In this document: positions 8,917 through 17,652 of the stretch, piece after piece | Numbering within the stretch: the stretch's first letter is position 1 | How the letters are laid out: each line of letters starts with the position of its first letter | Source: Pseudomonadales bacterium | GTDB lineage: Bacteria; Pseudomonadota; Gammaproteobacteria; Pseudomonadales; UBA7239 | Reading direction: 5' to 3' | Length of the DNA: 64,000 nucleotides | Assembly (NCBI GenBank): GCA_041395665.1 | Contig: JAWLAB010000001.1 | Coordinates: 186,001-250,000, forward strand | Position numbers and translations under genes: made by a program | Notes under the pieces: model-generated | Databases searched by the model: none | The model's input: the letters and a program-made list of their open reading frames with translations, nothing else | What the model was told of the DNA's origin: nothing

Positions 8917-9525
8917 TTACACCTCTCCAAACATCTGATTTTCAATAAATTCGCACAGCGCAAACGATAGCAGTAAATGATTTTCGTGGATACGAAAGCG
9001 CGACACTGAAGGTACGCTGACTTCCACATCACACTCTGCTAACAGCGCAGGCAAATGCCCGCCACCTTGTGCCGTGATCGCAATCACGACCATACCGCGT
9101 TCATGTGCTGCAGCTACCGCATTGAGCAAACTGGCAGCCACACCTGAGCAAGTGAACAGCACCAAACAATCACCGGGCTGCCCCACTGCGCGCACTTGAC
9201 GCGCAAAACCCTCATTAGTTCCGTAATCACCTTCAATCGCACCGAATATGGCGCTGCTATTATCCAAGGCAATGGCTGGCAAACCTGGGCGCTCACGCTC
9301 CCCCTGATTCATTAGCGTTGTTGCAAAAAATTGTGCAATCAGCGCTGAGCTGCCATCGCCACACACTAGGATTTTGCCATCCGCTAATAAGCATTCCGTC
9401 AGTGAAGCTCCTGCACGCACTAAAGGTGCAGCGACCACATCCACACAATCGATCGTGGCATTGACGCTCTGATGAAAAAACTGCTCTATTAGTGCCTCGT
9501 ATGCCATCGCAAAATCCTGTGCCAC
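8917..9525 (-). CDS. diaA: DnaA initiator-associating protein DiaA (SIS domain)
   Basis: A 202-residue single SIS domain protein closely patterned on DiaA: ILVCGDGSSALIAQFFA (~52-68), ERPGLPAIALDNS, the central ARQVRAVGQPGDCLVLFT and the C-terminal RFRIHENHLLLSFALCEFIENQMFG. DiaA tetramers bind DnaA and promote initiation at oriC. Related GmhA heptose isomerases share the fold, but gene order (diaA-dolP) and the C-terminal segment favour DiaA. It is divergent from the lipoprotein gene at 9578. Confidence 0.85.
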   Translation of the reverse strand: MAQDFAMAYEALIEQFFHQSVNATIDCVDVVAAPLVRAGASLTECLLADGKILVCGDGSSALIAQFFATTLMNQGERERPGLPAIALDNSSAIFGAIEGDYGTNEGFARQVRAVGQPGDCLVLFTCSGVAASLLNAVAAAHERGMVVIAITAQGGGHLPALLAECDVEVSVPSVSRFRIHENHLLLSFALCEFIENQMFGEV

Positions 9526-9577
9526 GCCAACCGTGTATTCTAGCGCAGACCACCGATCAACCCACTGAATTCATGCC

Positions 9578-10407
9578 ATGACACAAATATCTCACGCACG
9601 GTTTCCTTTGCTTTTTCTGGTAACCACACTCTTGCTCGCAGGTTGTTCCGTTTCAAGCAAACCGCTTTCTACTGAGCAACGACAACAACTGGGCACAATT
9701 TACTTATACGGCGCCAGCCAAGTACATGAGACTTTTTTCGTGGCGACATTCGCAAAGGCGGCATTAGTGGAACGCTCCGTGGCGTAGGCAATGGTGCAGC
9801 CAATGGCTTGGATGGCTGCCTCGACAGCGCCATTGCCTCCGGCCCACTGTGGCCTTTGGTACTAGCCATTTGCACACCATTACAAGTACCTGCAGGCATG
9901 ATTCAAGGTGGTAGCAAGGGCAGTCAACCACTGATTTCAAAAGAGGCGTTAGCAGAGTTAAAAGGCAAAGCCAATCAAACGCTGCAAGAGGCGGATCTCA
10001 ACGGCGCACTGGTTGCCGCCGTGGACGAGCAGAGCCAGCGCCTCGACACCTTGAGCGCATACGAAATCAGCCACGGGGTTTTGCCCGCACCGAACAAACA
10101 ACAAACCATAGAGCAAGTAGCGCAGCAATGGGGCTACGCCACCGTGATGCATATTGAAGTGAATCAAGCCGGCTTTGAAACCGATGATGGCCGCACAGCG
10201 ATGATGCACTTTGCAATGGAGGCGCGTGTGCGTTTAGTGGATACGCGCAGCAACAAATCCTTATACAAACAGGACTACCGCTACGACAGCGCGCCGCAAC
10301 CTGTCGGCTATTGGTTCAAAAATGATTACCGTTTATTGGCTGATGAAATTGTGAAAGGCAATCGCAAAATAGCCAGTGATATTTTGAAAGATGTGTTTTT
10401 GAAATAA
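9578..10407 (+). pseudogene. Lipoprotein gene split by a frameshift in a T6 run
   Basis: Two adjacent reading frames make one protein. The first (9578-9787) encodes a lipoprotein signal with lipobox LLLAGCS and runs to ...GASQVHETFF. From about 9735 the sense continues in the -1 frame (RGDIRKGGISGTLRGVGNG) and stays open to 10407. The switch falls on ACTTTTTTCG (9731-9740): one extra T would restore a single frame of about 275 residues. In the upstream frame the run reads T TTT TTC, a legal slippery heptamer, so programmed -1 slippage is possible, but indel error or mutation is simpler. The glycine-rich middle and the C-terminal part (~200 residues) are not recognised; the product should be an envelope lipoprotein. 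Confidence 0.65.
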
Positions 10408-10415
10408 TGTGCCAG

Positions 10416-11096
10416 TTACAGCGAGTGCACACCAGTTTCTGTCACAACAGCATCCATTGCAATGTCGTATCGCTGCGGAAAAATTGTTGACACTTTTGCG
10501 CTTTCTAAGCCAACACCAATTACAAAAGGTTTAGGAGAAAGTGCAGCGAGCGTACGATCAAAATAACCACCACCGTAACCAAGGCGAAATCTATTTTCAT
10601 CCCAAGCCACACATGGCGCTAATAAAATATCAGGCTGCAACTGTTCGTTTACTTCGGGTGGAATAGGAATATTCCAGCAGTCCTTATCCATGATTGTTTC
10701 TGGGGTCCACGCACGAAAAATTAGCGGAGCATCTTGTTGTGCCGTAATCGGCAAAGCAATACGCACACCGCGCTCATGTAAATCACAAAACCAGAACACT
10801 AAATTTAACTCACTCTGTATTGGCCAATAGCCGCCGATACTTTTTCCTTGCAGTGTAGGAAAATGTTCCCGCAAAAGCGTATCAAGATTTTTTGCCACAG
10901 CAATTGCCAGAGCATCACGCTGCTCTGGCGACAAAGCCTTACGCGCAGCTAACTGCCACTTCCGCTCTGCTTTGCGCCAATTTGCTAAGTCTTGCTGTTG
11001 TTGCGCATCGGATTCATCAGCAAACTCTGCCGCATAACAGGGCGATGAAGCAAAGTGGCCACTGGATGAAATTGACGGTTTTTCTTTCTGGCTCAC
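10416..11096 (-). CDS. fau: 5-formyltetrahydrofolate cyclo-ligase family protein
   Basis: A 226-residue protein of the 5-FCL/YgfA family that returns 5-formyl-THF to the folate pool using ATP. Evidence is the basic N-terminal helix with WRKAERKWQLAARKALS (~40-56), the mid-protein GGYWPIQSELN (~93-103) and the signature GYGGGYFDRTLA (~174-185). The N-terminus is ~30 residues longer than usual and Ser/Gln-rich. Its ATG overlaps the stop of the upstream DUF488 gene (ATGA). The usual neighbour zapA is 2.1 kb away. Confidence 0.88.
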   Translation of the reverse strand: MSQKEKPSISSSGHFASSPCYAAEFADESDAQQQQDLANWRKAERKWQLAARKALSPEQRDALAIAVAKNLDTLLREHFPTLQGKSIGGYWPIQSELNLVFWFCDLHERGVRIALPITAQQDAPLIFRAWTPETIMDKDCWNIPIPPEVNEQLQPDILLAPCVAWDENRFRLGYGGGYFDRTLAALSPKPFVIGVGLESAKVSTIFPQRYDIAMDAVVTETGVHSL

Positions 11097-11479
11097 GAAT
11101 GTTTTTTTCCGTGTTGTGTAGCGTGGTGCGCCAAATAATCCGCCAATACCACCGCGTTATTGTGCTCGTGGTCTTTTGCACCGTACAGCAAAGTGACAGA
11201 GCCTTTACGCAACCAGACCAAACACTGCTCAACGGCTTCATGGTTGTCCTGCAATTCTTTGCGGTAGCGTTTCTGAAACTCAGGCCATTTCTCTACTTCG
11301 TGCGCAAACCACTGTCGCAGTGTATTGCTTGGCGCCACATCACGAACCCATTCGCTCAAATGCAAGCTTTCTTTTTGCACACCACGCGGCCACAGACGGT
11401 CAACTAACAAACGCGCTCCATGCACTTTGCTTAAGTCATCGTAGACACGCGCCAGATGAATCACAGGTTTAGCACTCAC
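11093..11479 (-). CDS. DUF488 family protein (YeaO-like)
   Basis: A 128-residue protein with the DUF488 signature VYDDLSKVHGARLLVDRLWPRGVQKESLHLSEWVRDVAPS at residues ~12-50 and LLYGAKDHEHNNAVVL near residue 100. I chose the GTG at 11479 because a strong GAGGAGG site precedes it by 6 bases and the length then fits the family (~115-120). The longer open frame to 11716 would overlap the divergent gene at 11585 and has no family similarity. DUF488 proteins have no established biochemical role. It is coupled to fau by a 4-base overlap. Confidence 0.85.
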   Translation of the reverse strand: MSAKPVIHLARVYDDLSKVHGARLLVDRLWPRGVQKESLHLSEWVRDVAPSNTLRQWFAHEVEKWPEFQKRYRKELQDNHEAVEQCLVWLRKGSVTLLYGAKDHEHNNAVVLADYLAHHATQHGKKHS

Positions 11480-11515
11480 ACCACACCTCCTCACACCGTT
11501 AAACATTCTGTATGT

Positions 11516-11544
11516 TTGATTGTCTGCCTGCTGCAAGATACAGT
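11516..11544 (+). promoter_or_regulatory. Candidate sigma-70 promoter for the LplT-PlsC-Acs fusion gene
   Basis: TTGATT (11516-11521) and TACAGT (11539-11544) are separated by exactly 17 bases and lie 40 bases before the ATG at 11585, which has a GAGGGA ribosome site. Each box matches 4 of 6 consensus positions or better. It is a prediction by eye only. Confidence 0.4.
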
Positions 11545-11584
11545 CAACGGCTAACAAAGAAGCTTTCACGAAGAGGGATAGTCG

Positions 11585-14500
11585 ATGTGGGAATTGTTCA
11601 AAAAACGCGGCTTTGCACCTTATGTCGCCATGCTGTTTCTCAATGCGTTTGTCGATCTCGGCCACAAGATCGTTATCCAAAATACCGTTTTCAAAATTTA
11701 TGACGGCACTACGCAAAGCGCATTGATCGCTGTCGTCAACGCCATGATTTTACTGCCATTTATTTTGTTGTTTTCTCCTTCAGGCCACATGGCCAACCGC
11801 TACCCGAAACCGCGCGTGATGCAGTGTGCTGCGTGGGCGGCGGTTGCCGTCACGCTATTGATTACTTTTTGCTATTCACAAGGCTGGTTTCGCGCTGCTT
11901 TTGTTTTAACGCTGATACTCGCCGCGAAAAGCGCGTTCTACTCTCCAGCAAAATACGGTTACATCCGCGAGATCAGTGGCACGGATAACATCGCTGCCGG
12001 CAATGGCATTGTGCAAGCCGCCACCACCATCGCCATTCTCTCCGGTATGTTTGTGTTTTCATTTTTATTTGAGCGCACACTCGCTGCGCACCCCGATGCA
12101 CAAACGCCGCACGCCATGTTGCAATTGATGGTGCCGCTCGGTTGGCTGCTGGTGGGCAACAGCGTGGTGGAATTAATTCTTGCTTATCGCTTACCGCAAT
12201 TTCCAAACAACAACACTGAAACTTTTTCGCTGCAACAATATTTTCGTGGCGACTATTTGCGCAGCAATATCAAAACCCTGCGCGAACAGCGCGTGATTTG
12301 GTTATCGATTATTGGCTTATCGACTTATTGGGGTTTGGCGCAATCACTGATCGCAGTTTTTCCTACTTTTGCCGAAGAACGATTGCAAGAACACAACACG
12401 GTGGCGATACAAGCCATGCTCGCCATCACCGGCATCGGCGTGATGATAGGTTCGTTAATTGCCGGCCGCGTTTCGCGTCATCACATTGAAACGGGTTTAA
12501 TTCCTATCGGCGCTGTTGGCATCGCGCTAAGTCTCGCGTTGTTGCCCACACTGCACACCACCACTTCCATGGCGATCATCATGCTCACTGTCGGCATTGC
12601 CGGTGGTTTTTTTATTATTCCGCTCAATGCACTGATTCAATACCAAGCCAGCGCTGAAAAAATTGGCACCGTACTCGCTGGCAATAACTGGGTACAAAAT
12701 GTCACGATGCTGACTTTTCTTGCTGTCACAGCCAGTGCCTCGTGGATTGGCTTAGATAGCAGCGGCATGTTTGTACTGCTCACCGTTGTTGCACTGATCG
12801 GCGCGGGTTACACCGTTTCACAACTGCCGCAATCATTTATTCGCATTCTTTTTACGATTTTATTTCGCGGCGCGTATCGCATTGATGTCAGCGGTTTTGA
12901 TCGTATTCCGCGCACAGGAGGCGTTTTATTGCTCGGCAATCACATCAGCTGGATTGATTGGGCGATGGTGCAAATCGCCTGCCCGCGCCCCATCCATTTT
13001 GTGATGCAGCGCGAAATTTATAATCTCTGGTTTCTAAAACCGTTTTTGAAAGCCTTCGGCGCCATTCCCATTGCCAGTGGCAACAGTAAAACCGCATTAC
13101 TTGAAATCAATCGTCTATTAAAAGATGGCGCGGTGGTTTGTTTATTTCCAGAAGGCGCGATCAGTTACAACGGGCAGCTCGGTGAGTTTCGTCACGGCTT
13201 TGAACGCACCGTTGAAGGGGTGGAAGGCAGCATCGTGCCGTTTTATTTACACGGTTTGTGGGGCAGCCGTTTATCACGCGCCAGCAATAAATTGAATGAA
13301 AACCGTGCGCGCGGTATCAAGCGCAATATTTTGGTCGCCTTTGGCGAAGCGCTGCCCATCACCACGCGCGCCGCACAAGTGAAACAAAAAGTAACGGAGC
13401 TTTCTATCGGCGCGTGGCAACAACAAACTGATTGGCTGCACACACTGCCGCGCACTTGGCTGCGCACCGCCAAACGAAAACTCTTGCAAAAAAGTGTGAT
13501 CGACAGCAATGGCACGCAACTCAATAATCTGCAATTCATGACGGCCGTTTTGCTGTTTGCTACGCGCATCAAAAAACTCAGCCGCGAACAGTGCGTCGGT
13601 GTACTGCTGCCGACATCCAGCGCTGGTTTAATTGGCAATATGGCAGCACTACTGGCAGGGAAAACAGTCGTCAACCTCAATTACACCGCGAGCGCTGACG
13701 CCATCACTGCCGCATTGGATACAGCTGACATTCAAACAGTTTACACCGCGCGTTTGTTTGTCAAAAAATTGGAGCAAAAAGGCATCGCTGTTGAAGAAAT
13801 TTTCTCTGGCGTGCGCCTGCGTTATCTCGAAGACATGAAAGCCAGCATTTTGCCGCATCATATGATCACCACGATGCTGATCGCTTTGCTTCTGCCCGCG
13901 CAATGGCTTTATCGTTTGTATGGATCGCGCCGCGTAAAACTTGACGATCCTGCCGCAATTTTATTTTCCAGCGGCAGCGAAGGCGTACCTAAAGGTGTAG
14001 TGTTGTCGCATCGCAATATTGTCGCCAATTGTTTGCAAGTGTCTGATGTGTTGAACACACAAGCGAGCGATGTGATGGTCGGTAGCTTGCCGCTGTTTCA
14101 CTCGTTTGGTTTAACCGTGACAGGTTTTATGCCGCTGTTAGAAGGCATACCGGTTGTTTGTCATCCCGACCCCACCGATGTGCTCGGCACCGCCAAAGCG
14201 ATTGCGCGCAACAAAGCCACCGTGTTGTGCGGCACATCTACTTTCTTGCGTTTGTATGCGCGCAACACCAAAATTCATCCGCTGATGTTGCAATCCTTAC
14301 GCATCGTGGTTGCCGGCGCAGAAAAATTAGCACCCGATGTGCGCGAAGCGTTTACGCTGAAATTTAATGTGGAAATTTTTGAAGGTTACGGTGCGACAGA
14401 AACCACGCCCGTTGCCAGCGTCAACATTCCCGATCAACTCAATGAGCGCTACTGGCATGTGCAGCGCGGACAAAAACACGGCACTGTCGGCTTACCACTC

Positions 14501-15058
14501 CCCGGCACGGCATTTCGCATTGTCGATCCAGAAACTTTAGCCACATTGCCCACCAACGAAGACGGTTTAATTTTAATTGCCGGCACACAAGTGATGCTCG
14601 GCTATCTCAAACAAGCAGAAAAAACTGCCAATGCCATTGTCGAATTGGATGGACAGCGCTGGTACAAAACGGGCGACAAAGGTCATCTCGATGAAGACGG
14701 CTTTTTAGTGATCGTCGATCGCTATTCGCGTTTTGCAAAAATTGGCGGCGAAATGATTTCACTGTCGGCGGTGGAAGAAGTTGTGCAGCGAGTTATTTCT
14801 GCAAGCAGCGCCACATCCGATTACGCCATTGATTTGTTGGCCGTGAGTTTGCCTGATGCAAAAAAAGGCGAACGCATTGTGCTGCTTTACGCCGCCAATA
14901 TCGCCGAAGACGCTTTGCGCAAGATGATGCTCGCCTCCGACACACTGGCGCTGATGATGCCCGCTGAATATGTGCAAGTTGCCGCTATTCCCAAATTGGG
15001 CAGCGGCAAAACCGATGGCGTGGCGGCGAGGAAATTGGCGCAGGAGGCGTTGGCGTAA
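11585..15058 (+). CDS. Lysophospholipid transporter-acyltransferase-acyl-ACP synthetase fusion (LplT-Aas)
   Basis: A 1157-residue, three-module protein. Residues ~1-410 form a major-facilitator transporter resembling LplT. Residues ~425-620 form a PlsC-type acyltransferase with the H-x4-D motif in GNHISWIDW (~449-457) and FPEGAIS (~522). Residues ~640-1157 form an AMP-binding acyl-ACP synthetase with SSGSEGVPKGVVLSHRN (~797-813), EGYGATETTP (~935) and YKTGDKG (~1027). In E. coli, LplT flips 2-acyl-lysophospholipid inward and Aas reacylates it with an acyl group from ACP; here the steps are in one chain. It acts at the inner membrane. It is a single-gene unit divergent from DUF488-fau. Confidence 0.9.
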   Translation: MWELFKKRGFAPYVAMLFLNAFVDLGHKIVIQNTVFKIYDGTTQSALIAVVNAMILLPFILLFSPSGHMANRYPKPRVMQCAAWAAVAVTLLITFCYSQGWFRAAFVLTLILAAKSAFYSPAKYGYIREISGTDNIAAGNGIVQAATTIAILSGMFVFSFLFERTLAAHPDAQTPHAMLQLMVPLGWLLVGNSVVELILAYRLPQFPNNNTETFSLQQYFRGDYLRSNIKTLREQRVIWLSIIGLSTYWGLAQSLIAVFPTFAEERLQEHNTVAIQAMLAITGIGVMIGSLIAGRVSRHHIETGLIPIGAVGIALSLALLPTLHTTTSMAIIMLTVGIAGGFFIIPLNALIQYQASAEKIGTVLAGNNWVQNVTMLTFLAVTASASWIGLDSSGMFVLLTVVALIGAGYTVSQLPQSFIRILFTILFRGAYRIDVSGFDRIPRTGGVLLLGNHISWIDWAMVQIACPRPIHFVMQREIYNLWFLKPFLKAFGAIPIASGNSKTALLEINRLLKDGAVVCLFPEGAISYNGQLGEFRHGFERTVEGVEGSIVPFYLHGLWGSRLSRASNKLNENRARGIKRNILVAFGEALPITTRAAQVKQKVTELSIGAWQQQTDWLHTLPRTWLRTAKRKLLQKSVIDSNGTQLNNLQFMTAVLLFATRIKKLSREQCVGVLLPTSSAGLIGNMAALLAGKTVVNLNYTASADAITAALDTADIQTVYTARLFVKKLEQKGIAVEEIFSGVRLRYLEDMKASILPHHMITTMLIALLLPAQWLYRLYGSRRVKLDDPAAILFSSGSEGVPKGVVLSHRNIVANCLQVSDVLNTQASDVMVGSLPLFHSFGLTVTGFMPLLEGIPVVCHPDPTDVLGTAKAIARNKATVLCGTSTFLRLYARNTKIHPLMLQSLRIVVAGAEKLAPDVREAFTLKFNVEIFEGYGATETTPVASVNIPDQLNERYWHVQRGQKHGTVGLPLPGTAFRIVDPETLATLPTNEDGLILIAGTQVMLGYLKQAEKTANAIVELDGQRWYKTGDKGHLDEDGFLVIVDRYSRFAKIGGEMISLSAVEEVVQRVISASSATSDYAIDLLAVSLPDAKKGERIVLLYAANIAEDALRKMMLASDTLALMMPAEYVQVAAIPKLGSGKTDGVAARKLAQEALA

Positions 15059-15106
15059 TTATTTTTAATGTTTATGCACTTCTCGGCGCAAACATAATGA
15101 GGATGT

Positions 15107-15203
15107 TGACCCCTCCGTCGCTGCGCGACACTCCCTACTTCGCAGGGAGGCTGTGATAGCTCCCCCATGCAATAGGGGAATTGCAGCAGCGGGGAGGGGG
15201 TCA
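15107..15203. repeat. Palindromic ~97-bp intergenic repeat, copy 1
   Basis: The unit begins TGACCCCTCC and ends GGAGGGGGTCA, an imperfect terminal inverted repeat. It contains two inner hairpins: CTCCCT/AGGGAG around an ACTTCGC loop, and CCCC/GGGG around ATGCAATA. It fills the gap between the fusion gene and the convergent kinase-like gene, whose TGA stop is formed by its right terminus. A related copy, in opposite orientation, is at 48771-48871. No transposase is present; it resembles REP/MITE-type non-autonomous repeats. Confidence 0.8.
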
Positions 15204-15818
15204 CTTTCCACTCGAAGCTTCATACGCCTCTCGCAACTCCTTTTCAATTTTCTCACCATCCTCATAGCGAAAAAAGTGCTGGAAATTGCGTTCGCGCTGC
15301 CATTTGTTTAGTGGGCGATGAAAGAAACGGAAGTGGCAATCCAAGACATCAATCAAACCAAACTTTCCGTTGGGTTGCAGCACAACATTGCCAGGATGCA
15401 AAGAGCGGAAATAAATACCCTTGTTGTGCAACAGCACGATGAACTTCCCAAGTTGCGCAATCAATTCTGGCGTTAATTTTTCTTCCTGCATCAAACCGCG
15501 CACAGTTTCACCGTGCAACGGGCGATAACGCACTGCCCAGCGCGGCACATGAGTAAATCGATACAAATTGGTGGGCTCTAGCGTCGCAATACCGCGCTGC
15601 TGCAAGCCTTCTACTTTTTTACAAAACTCGCGTGCAGGATTAAAAATCTGCGCCAAGGTAAAGCGGCGTTTAATACGGAATACTTTGATGTAATCGCCAT
15701 TGCTACAACGCAACACTTTAACGCCGTGAATACCGTGCTCGATAACTTTTCCATCACCGCATAAGCTCACCCATTCAGGTTCACTCATCGACTTCCAGGA
15801 TAAAGTAGACACTCTCAT
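15201..15818 (-). CDS. Kinase-fold protein of the InaA/'toluene tolerance' LPS-core type
   Basis: About 205 residues with a small kinase-like fold. The catalytic-loop region reads HNKGIYFRSLHPGNVVL (~133-149), where the usual Asp of H-x-D is Ser, and GLIDVLD follows at the metal-binding position. Proteins with this 'YFRSLH-GN' loop occur in pseudomonads near LPS-core genes and are annotated as phosphotransferases or toluene tolerance proteins; whether they are active kinases is not settled. I used the ATG at 15818; an ATG at 15788 is also possible. A membrane-surface role in LPS core modification is inference. The stop codon lies in the repeat at 15107-15203. Confidence 0.7.
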   Translation of the reverse strand: MRVSTLSWKSMSEPEWVSLCGDGKVIEHGIHGVKVLRCSNGDYIKVFRIKRRFTLAQIFNPAREFCKKVEGLQQRGIATLEPTNLYRFTHVPRWAVRYRPLHGETVRGLMQEEKLTPELIAQLGKFIVLLHNKGIYFRSLHPGNVVLQPNGKFGLIDVLDCHFRFFHRPLNKWQRERNFQHFFRYEDGEKIEKELREAYEASSGK

Positions 15819-15860
15819 CACTCGTGACGCTGTAAGTGATCTAACAACTGACGATCAAGA

Positions 15861-17525
15861 TCAACCACCATGGCGTTTCGCCAATTCTTGTTCACCATAA
15901 AACACACTGCCGACATTTTCACGCGCCAGCAATTCTGCTTCATCATCGCTGTGTACGCGCGCAATCGAACCAATATGCGGGTTCAGCATGCGCGCAATCT
16001 CCAACATGCGGCAGGTGCGCGACGCATCTGGCATCGCCACAATCAACAATGAGGCGCGCGCAATGTGCGCTTGAATTAATACTTCTGGCTCCACAGCATC
16101 ACCGGCCACTGCCGGCAAACCTTTTGCACGCAAGCCTTCAACCAAATCACGATTTTCTTCCACCACCACATAGCGCAGACCGCGCTCGCGCAATGCGCGG
16201 CCAACGCGCCGCCCTACGCGACCATAACCCACCAACACGACATGGTTCGTCAATTCCTCCGAAGCAAAAGTCATCGGCAAGATCGCCAGTGGGTCATCCG
16301 GCTGCTCCAGAAAACGCGCAAAGCGCGAGCGCGTGCGTATCCAGCGCTGCAGTGGCTCCACGGCATGAAACACCAAGGGGTTTAGTGCGATAGATAACAG
16401 CGAACCTGCCAGAATTAAATTTAAGCCTTCTTTGGGCAACAGATTCAGACTCACACCCAAGCCAGCCAAAATAAAAGAGAACTCGCCGATTTGCGCCAAG
16501 CCGACAGACACGGTCAGCGCTGTAGTCAGTGGATAGCCGCGCGCTTTTACCAAAGTAAACGCCAACATCGATTTGCCGCACATGATGATGGCCAGCACCG
16601 CCAACACACCCAACGGGTTGTCCAGCAGTACACGCGGATCAAACAACATACCGACCGAGACAAAAAACAGTACAGAAAACGCATCGCGCAACGGCTGCGA
16701 TTCCTGTGCAGCGCGGTAACTGAAATCAGATTCGCGCAACACGATGCCCGCAAAAAATGCCCCCAACGCAATCGACACACCAAACAGCGTGGCAGCGCCG
16801 TAAGCAATGCCTATCGCCGCGGCCACCACACACAAATTAAACAATTCCCGCGAGCCGGTGTGCGCTACCTGCCACAGCAACCACGGAAACACTTTGCGCC
16901 CCACCACCATCATCAGCGCAATAAAACCGGCGACTTTAATAAATGTCATCGCCAGCGTTTTTAGTAGGGTGTGCACATCACCCGCACCACTATTGCCGCT
17001 GAGTACGCCCGCCAGCGGCGGCAGCAACACCAGCACCAGCACCATCACCAGATCCTCCACCACCAACCAGCCGATGGCGATGTGGCCGTTCATGGTTTTG
17101 AGCTGGCCGTGCGTTTCCATCGCACGCACCAAGACCACGGTGCTGGCTACCGACAAACACAGCCCGAACACCAGCGCGCCGCCCAAGGACCAACCCCACC
17201 ACGTCGCCAAGCCCGCGCCCAGTGCCGTAACAAGGGGAATCTCGATCAACGCCCCCGGTAGGGCAATGCGGCGTACAGAGAATAAATCTGCCAATGAAAA
17301 GTGCAGTCCGACACCGAACATCAGCAAAATTACGCCGATCTCCGCCAATTGGTGCGACAGACCCACATCTACCACTAAACCAGGTGAGAGTGGACCGACC
17401 AAGATGCCGGCCACCATATAGCCCACCAGCACGGGCAGTTTGAGACGCGCCGCCAGAAAGCCCAGCACGAGGGCGAGACCAAAGCTGGCGGCGATGGTAA
17501 AAATCAGGGTGGATTCGTGCGGCAT
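15861..17525 (-). CDS. ybaL: CPA2 cation/proton antiporter with RCK domain (YbaL/KefB type)
   Basis: A 554-residue inner-membrane protein. About twelve hydrophobic segments fill residues 1-385, with the YMVAGILVGPLSPG pattern (~35-48) typical of CPA2 exchangers. A cytoplasmic TrkA-N domain with NHVVLVGYGRVGRRVG begins near residue 427. There is no TrkA-C domain, as in YbaL. These proteins exchange K+ or Na+ for H+ and are gated by nucleotide binding. I start at the ATG at 17525 (AAAGAG site 8 bases upstream): it begins directly before the first helix, while the longer open frame to 17699 adds a basic, non-homologous lead that overlaps the divergent glycosyltransferase. Confidence 0.85.
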   Translation of the reverse strand: MPHESTLIFTIAASFGLALVLGFLAARLKLPVLVGYMVAGILVGPLSPGLVVDVGLSHQLAEIGVILLMFGVGLHFSLADLFSVRRIALPGALIEIPLVTALGAGLATWWGWSLGGALVFGLCLSVASTVVLVRAMETHGQLKTMNGHIAIGWLVVEDLVMVLVLVLLPPLAGVLSGNSGAGDVHTLLKTLAMTFIKVAGFIALMMVVGRKVFPWLLWQVAHTGSRELFNLCVVAAAIGIAYGAATLFGVSIALGAFFAGIVLRESDFSYRAAQESQPLRDAFSVLFFVSVGMLFDPRVLLDNPLGVLAVLAIIMCGKSMLAFTLVKARGYPLTTALTVSVGLAQIGEFSFILAGLGVSLNLLPKEGLNLILAGSLLSIALNPLVFHAVEPLQRWIRTRSRFARFLEQPDDPLAILPMTFASEELTNHVVLVGYGRVGRRVGRALRERGLRYVVVEENRDLVEGLRAKGLPAVAGDAVEPEVLIQAHIARASLLIVAMPDASRTCRMLEIARMLNPHIGSIARVHSDDEAELLARENVGSVFYGEQELAKRHGG

Positions 17526-17652
17526 GCAAACAACTCTTTTTGTGAGGCGATATTGTGGCTGACGCGCCGCCCCTGTGGCTATACGCAGTGGCGCTGCTGC
17601 CCCCCACTCATTACCATAACGCCCTCTTTTTTGACGACTTTTTGGCCAGCCT

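Noticed and set aside
8917..9525. GmhA heptose isomerase for the SIS protein
   Set aside because: The sequence pattern and diaA-dolP order match DiaA better than GmhA.
11480..11716. N-terminal extension of the DUF488 frame
   Set aside because: It overlaps the divergent LplT fusion gene and lacks similarity; a strong GAGGAGG site supports the GTG at 11479.
16807..17607. Long open frames opposite and in other frames of ybaL (over 200 codons)
   Set aside because: They are Thr/Pro/Arg/His-rich shadows of a high-GC membrane gene, with no family similarity and no ribosome sites; ybaL explains the region.
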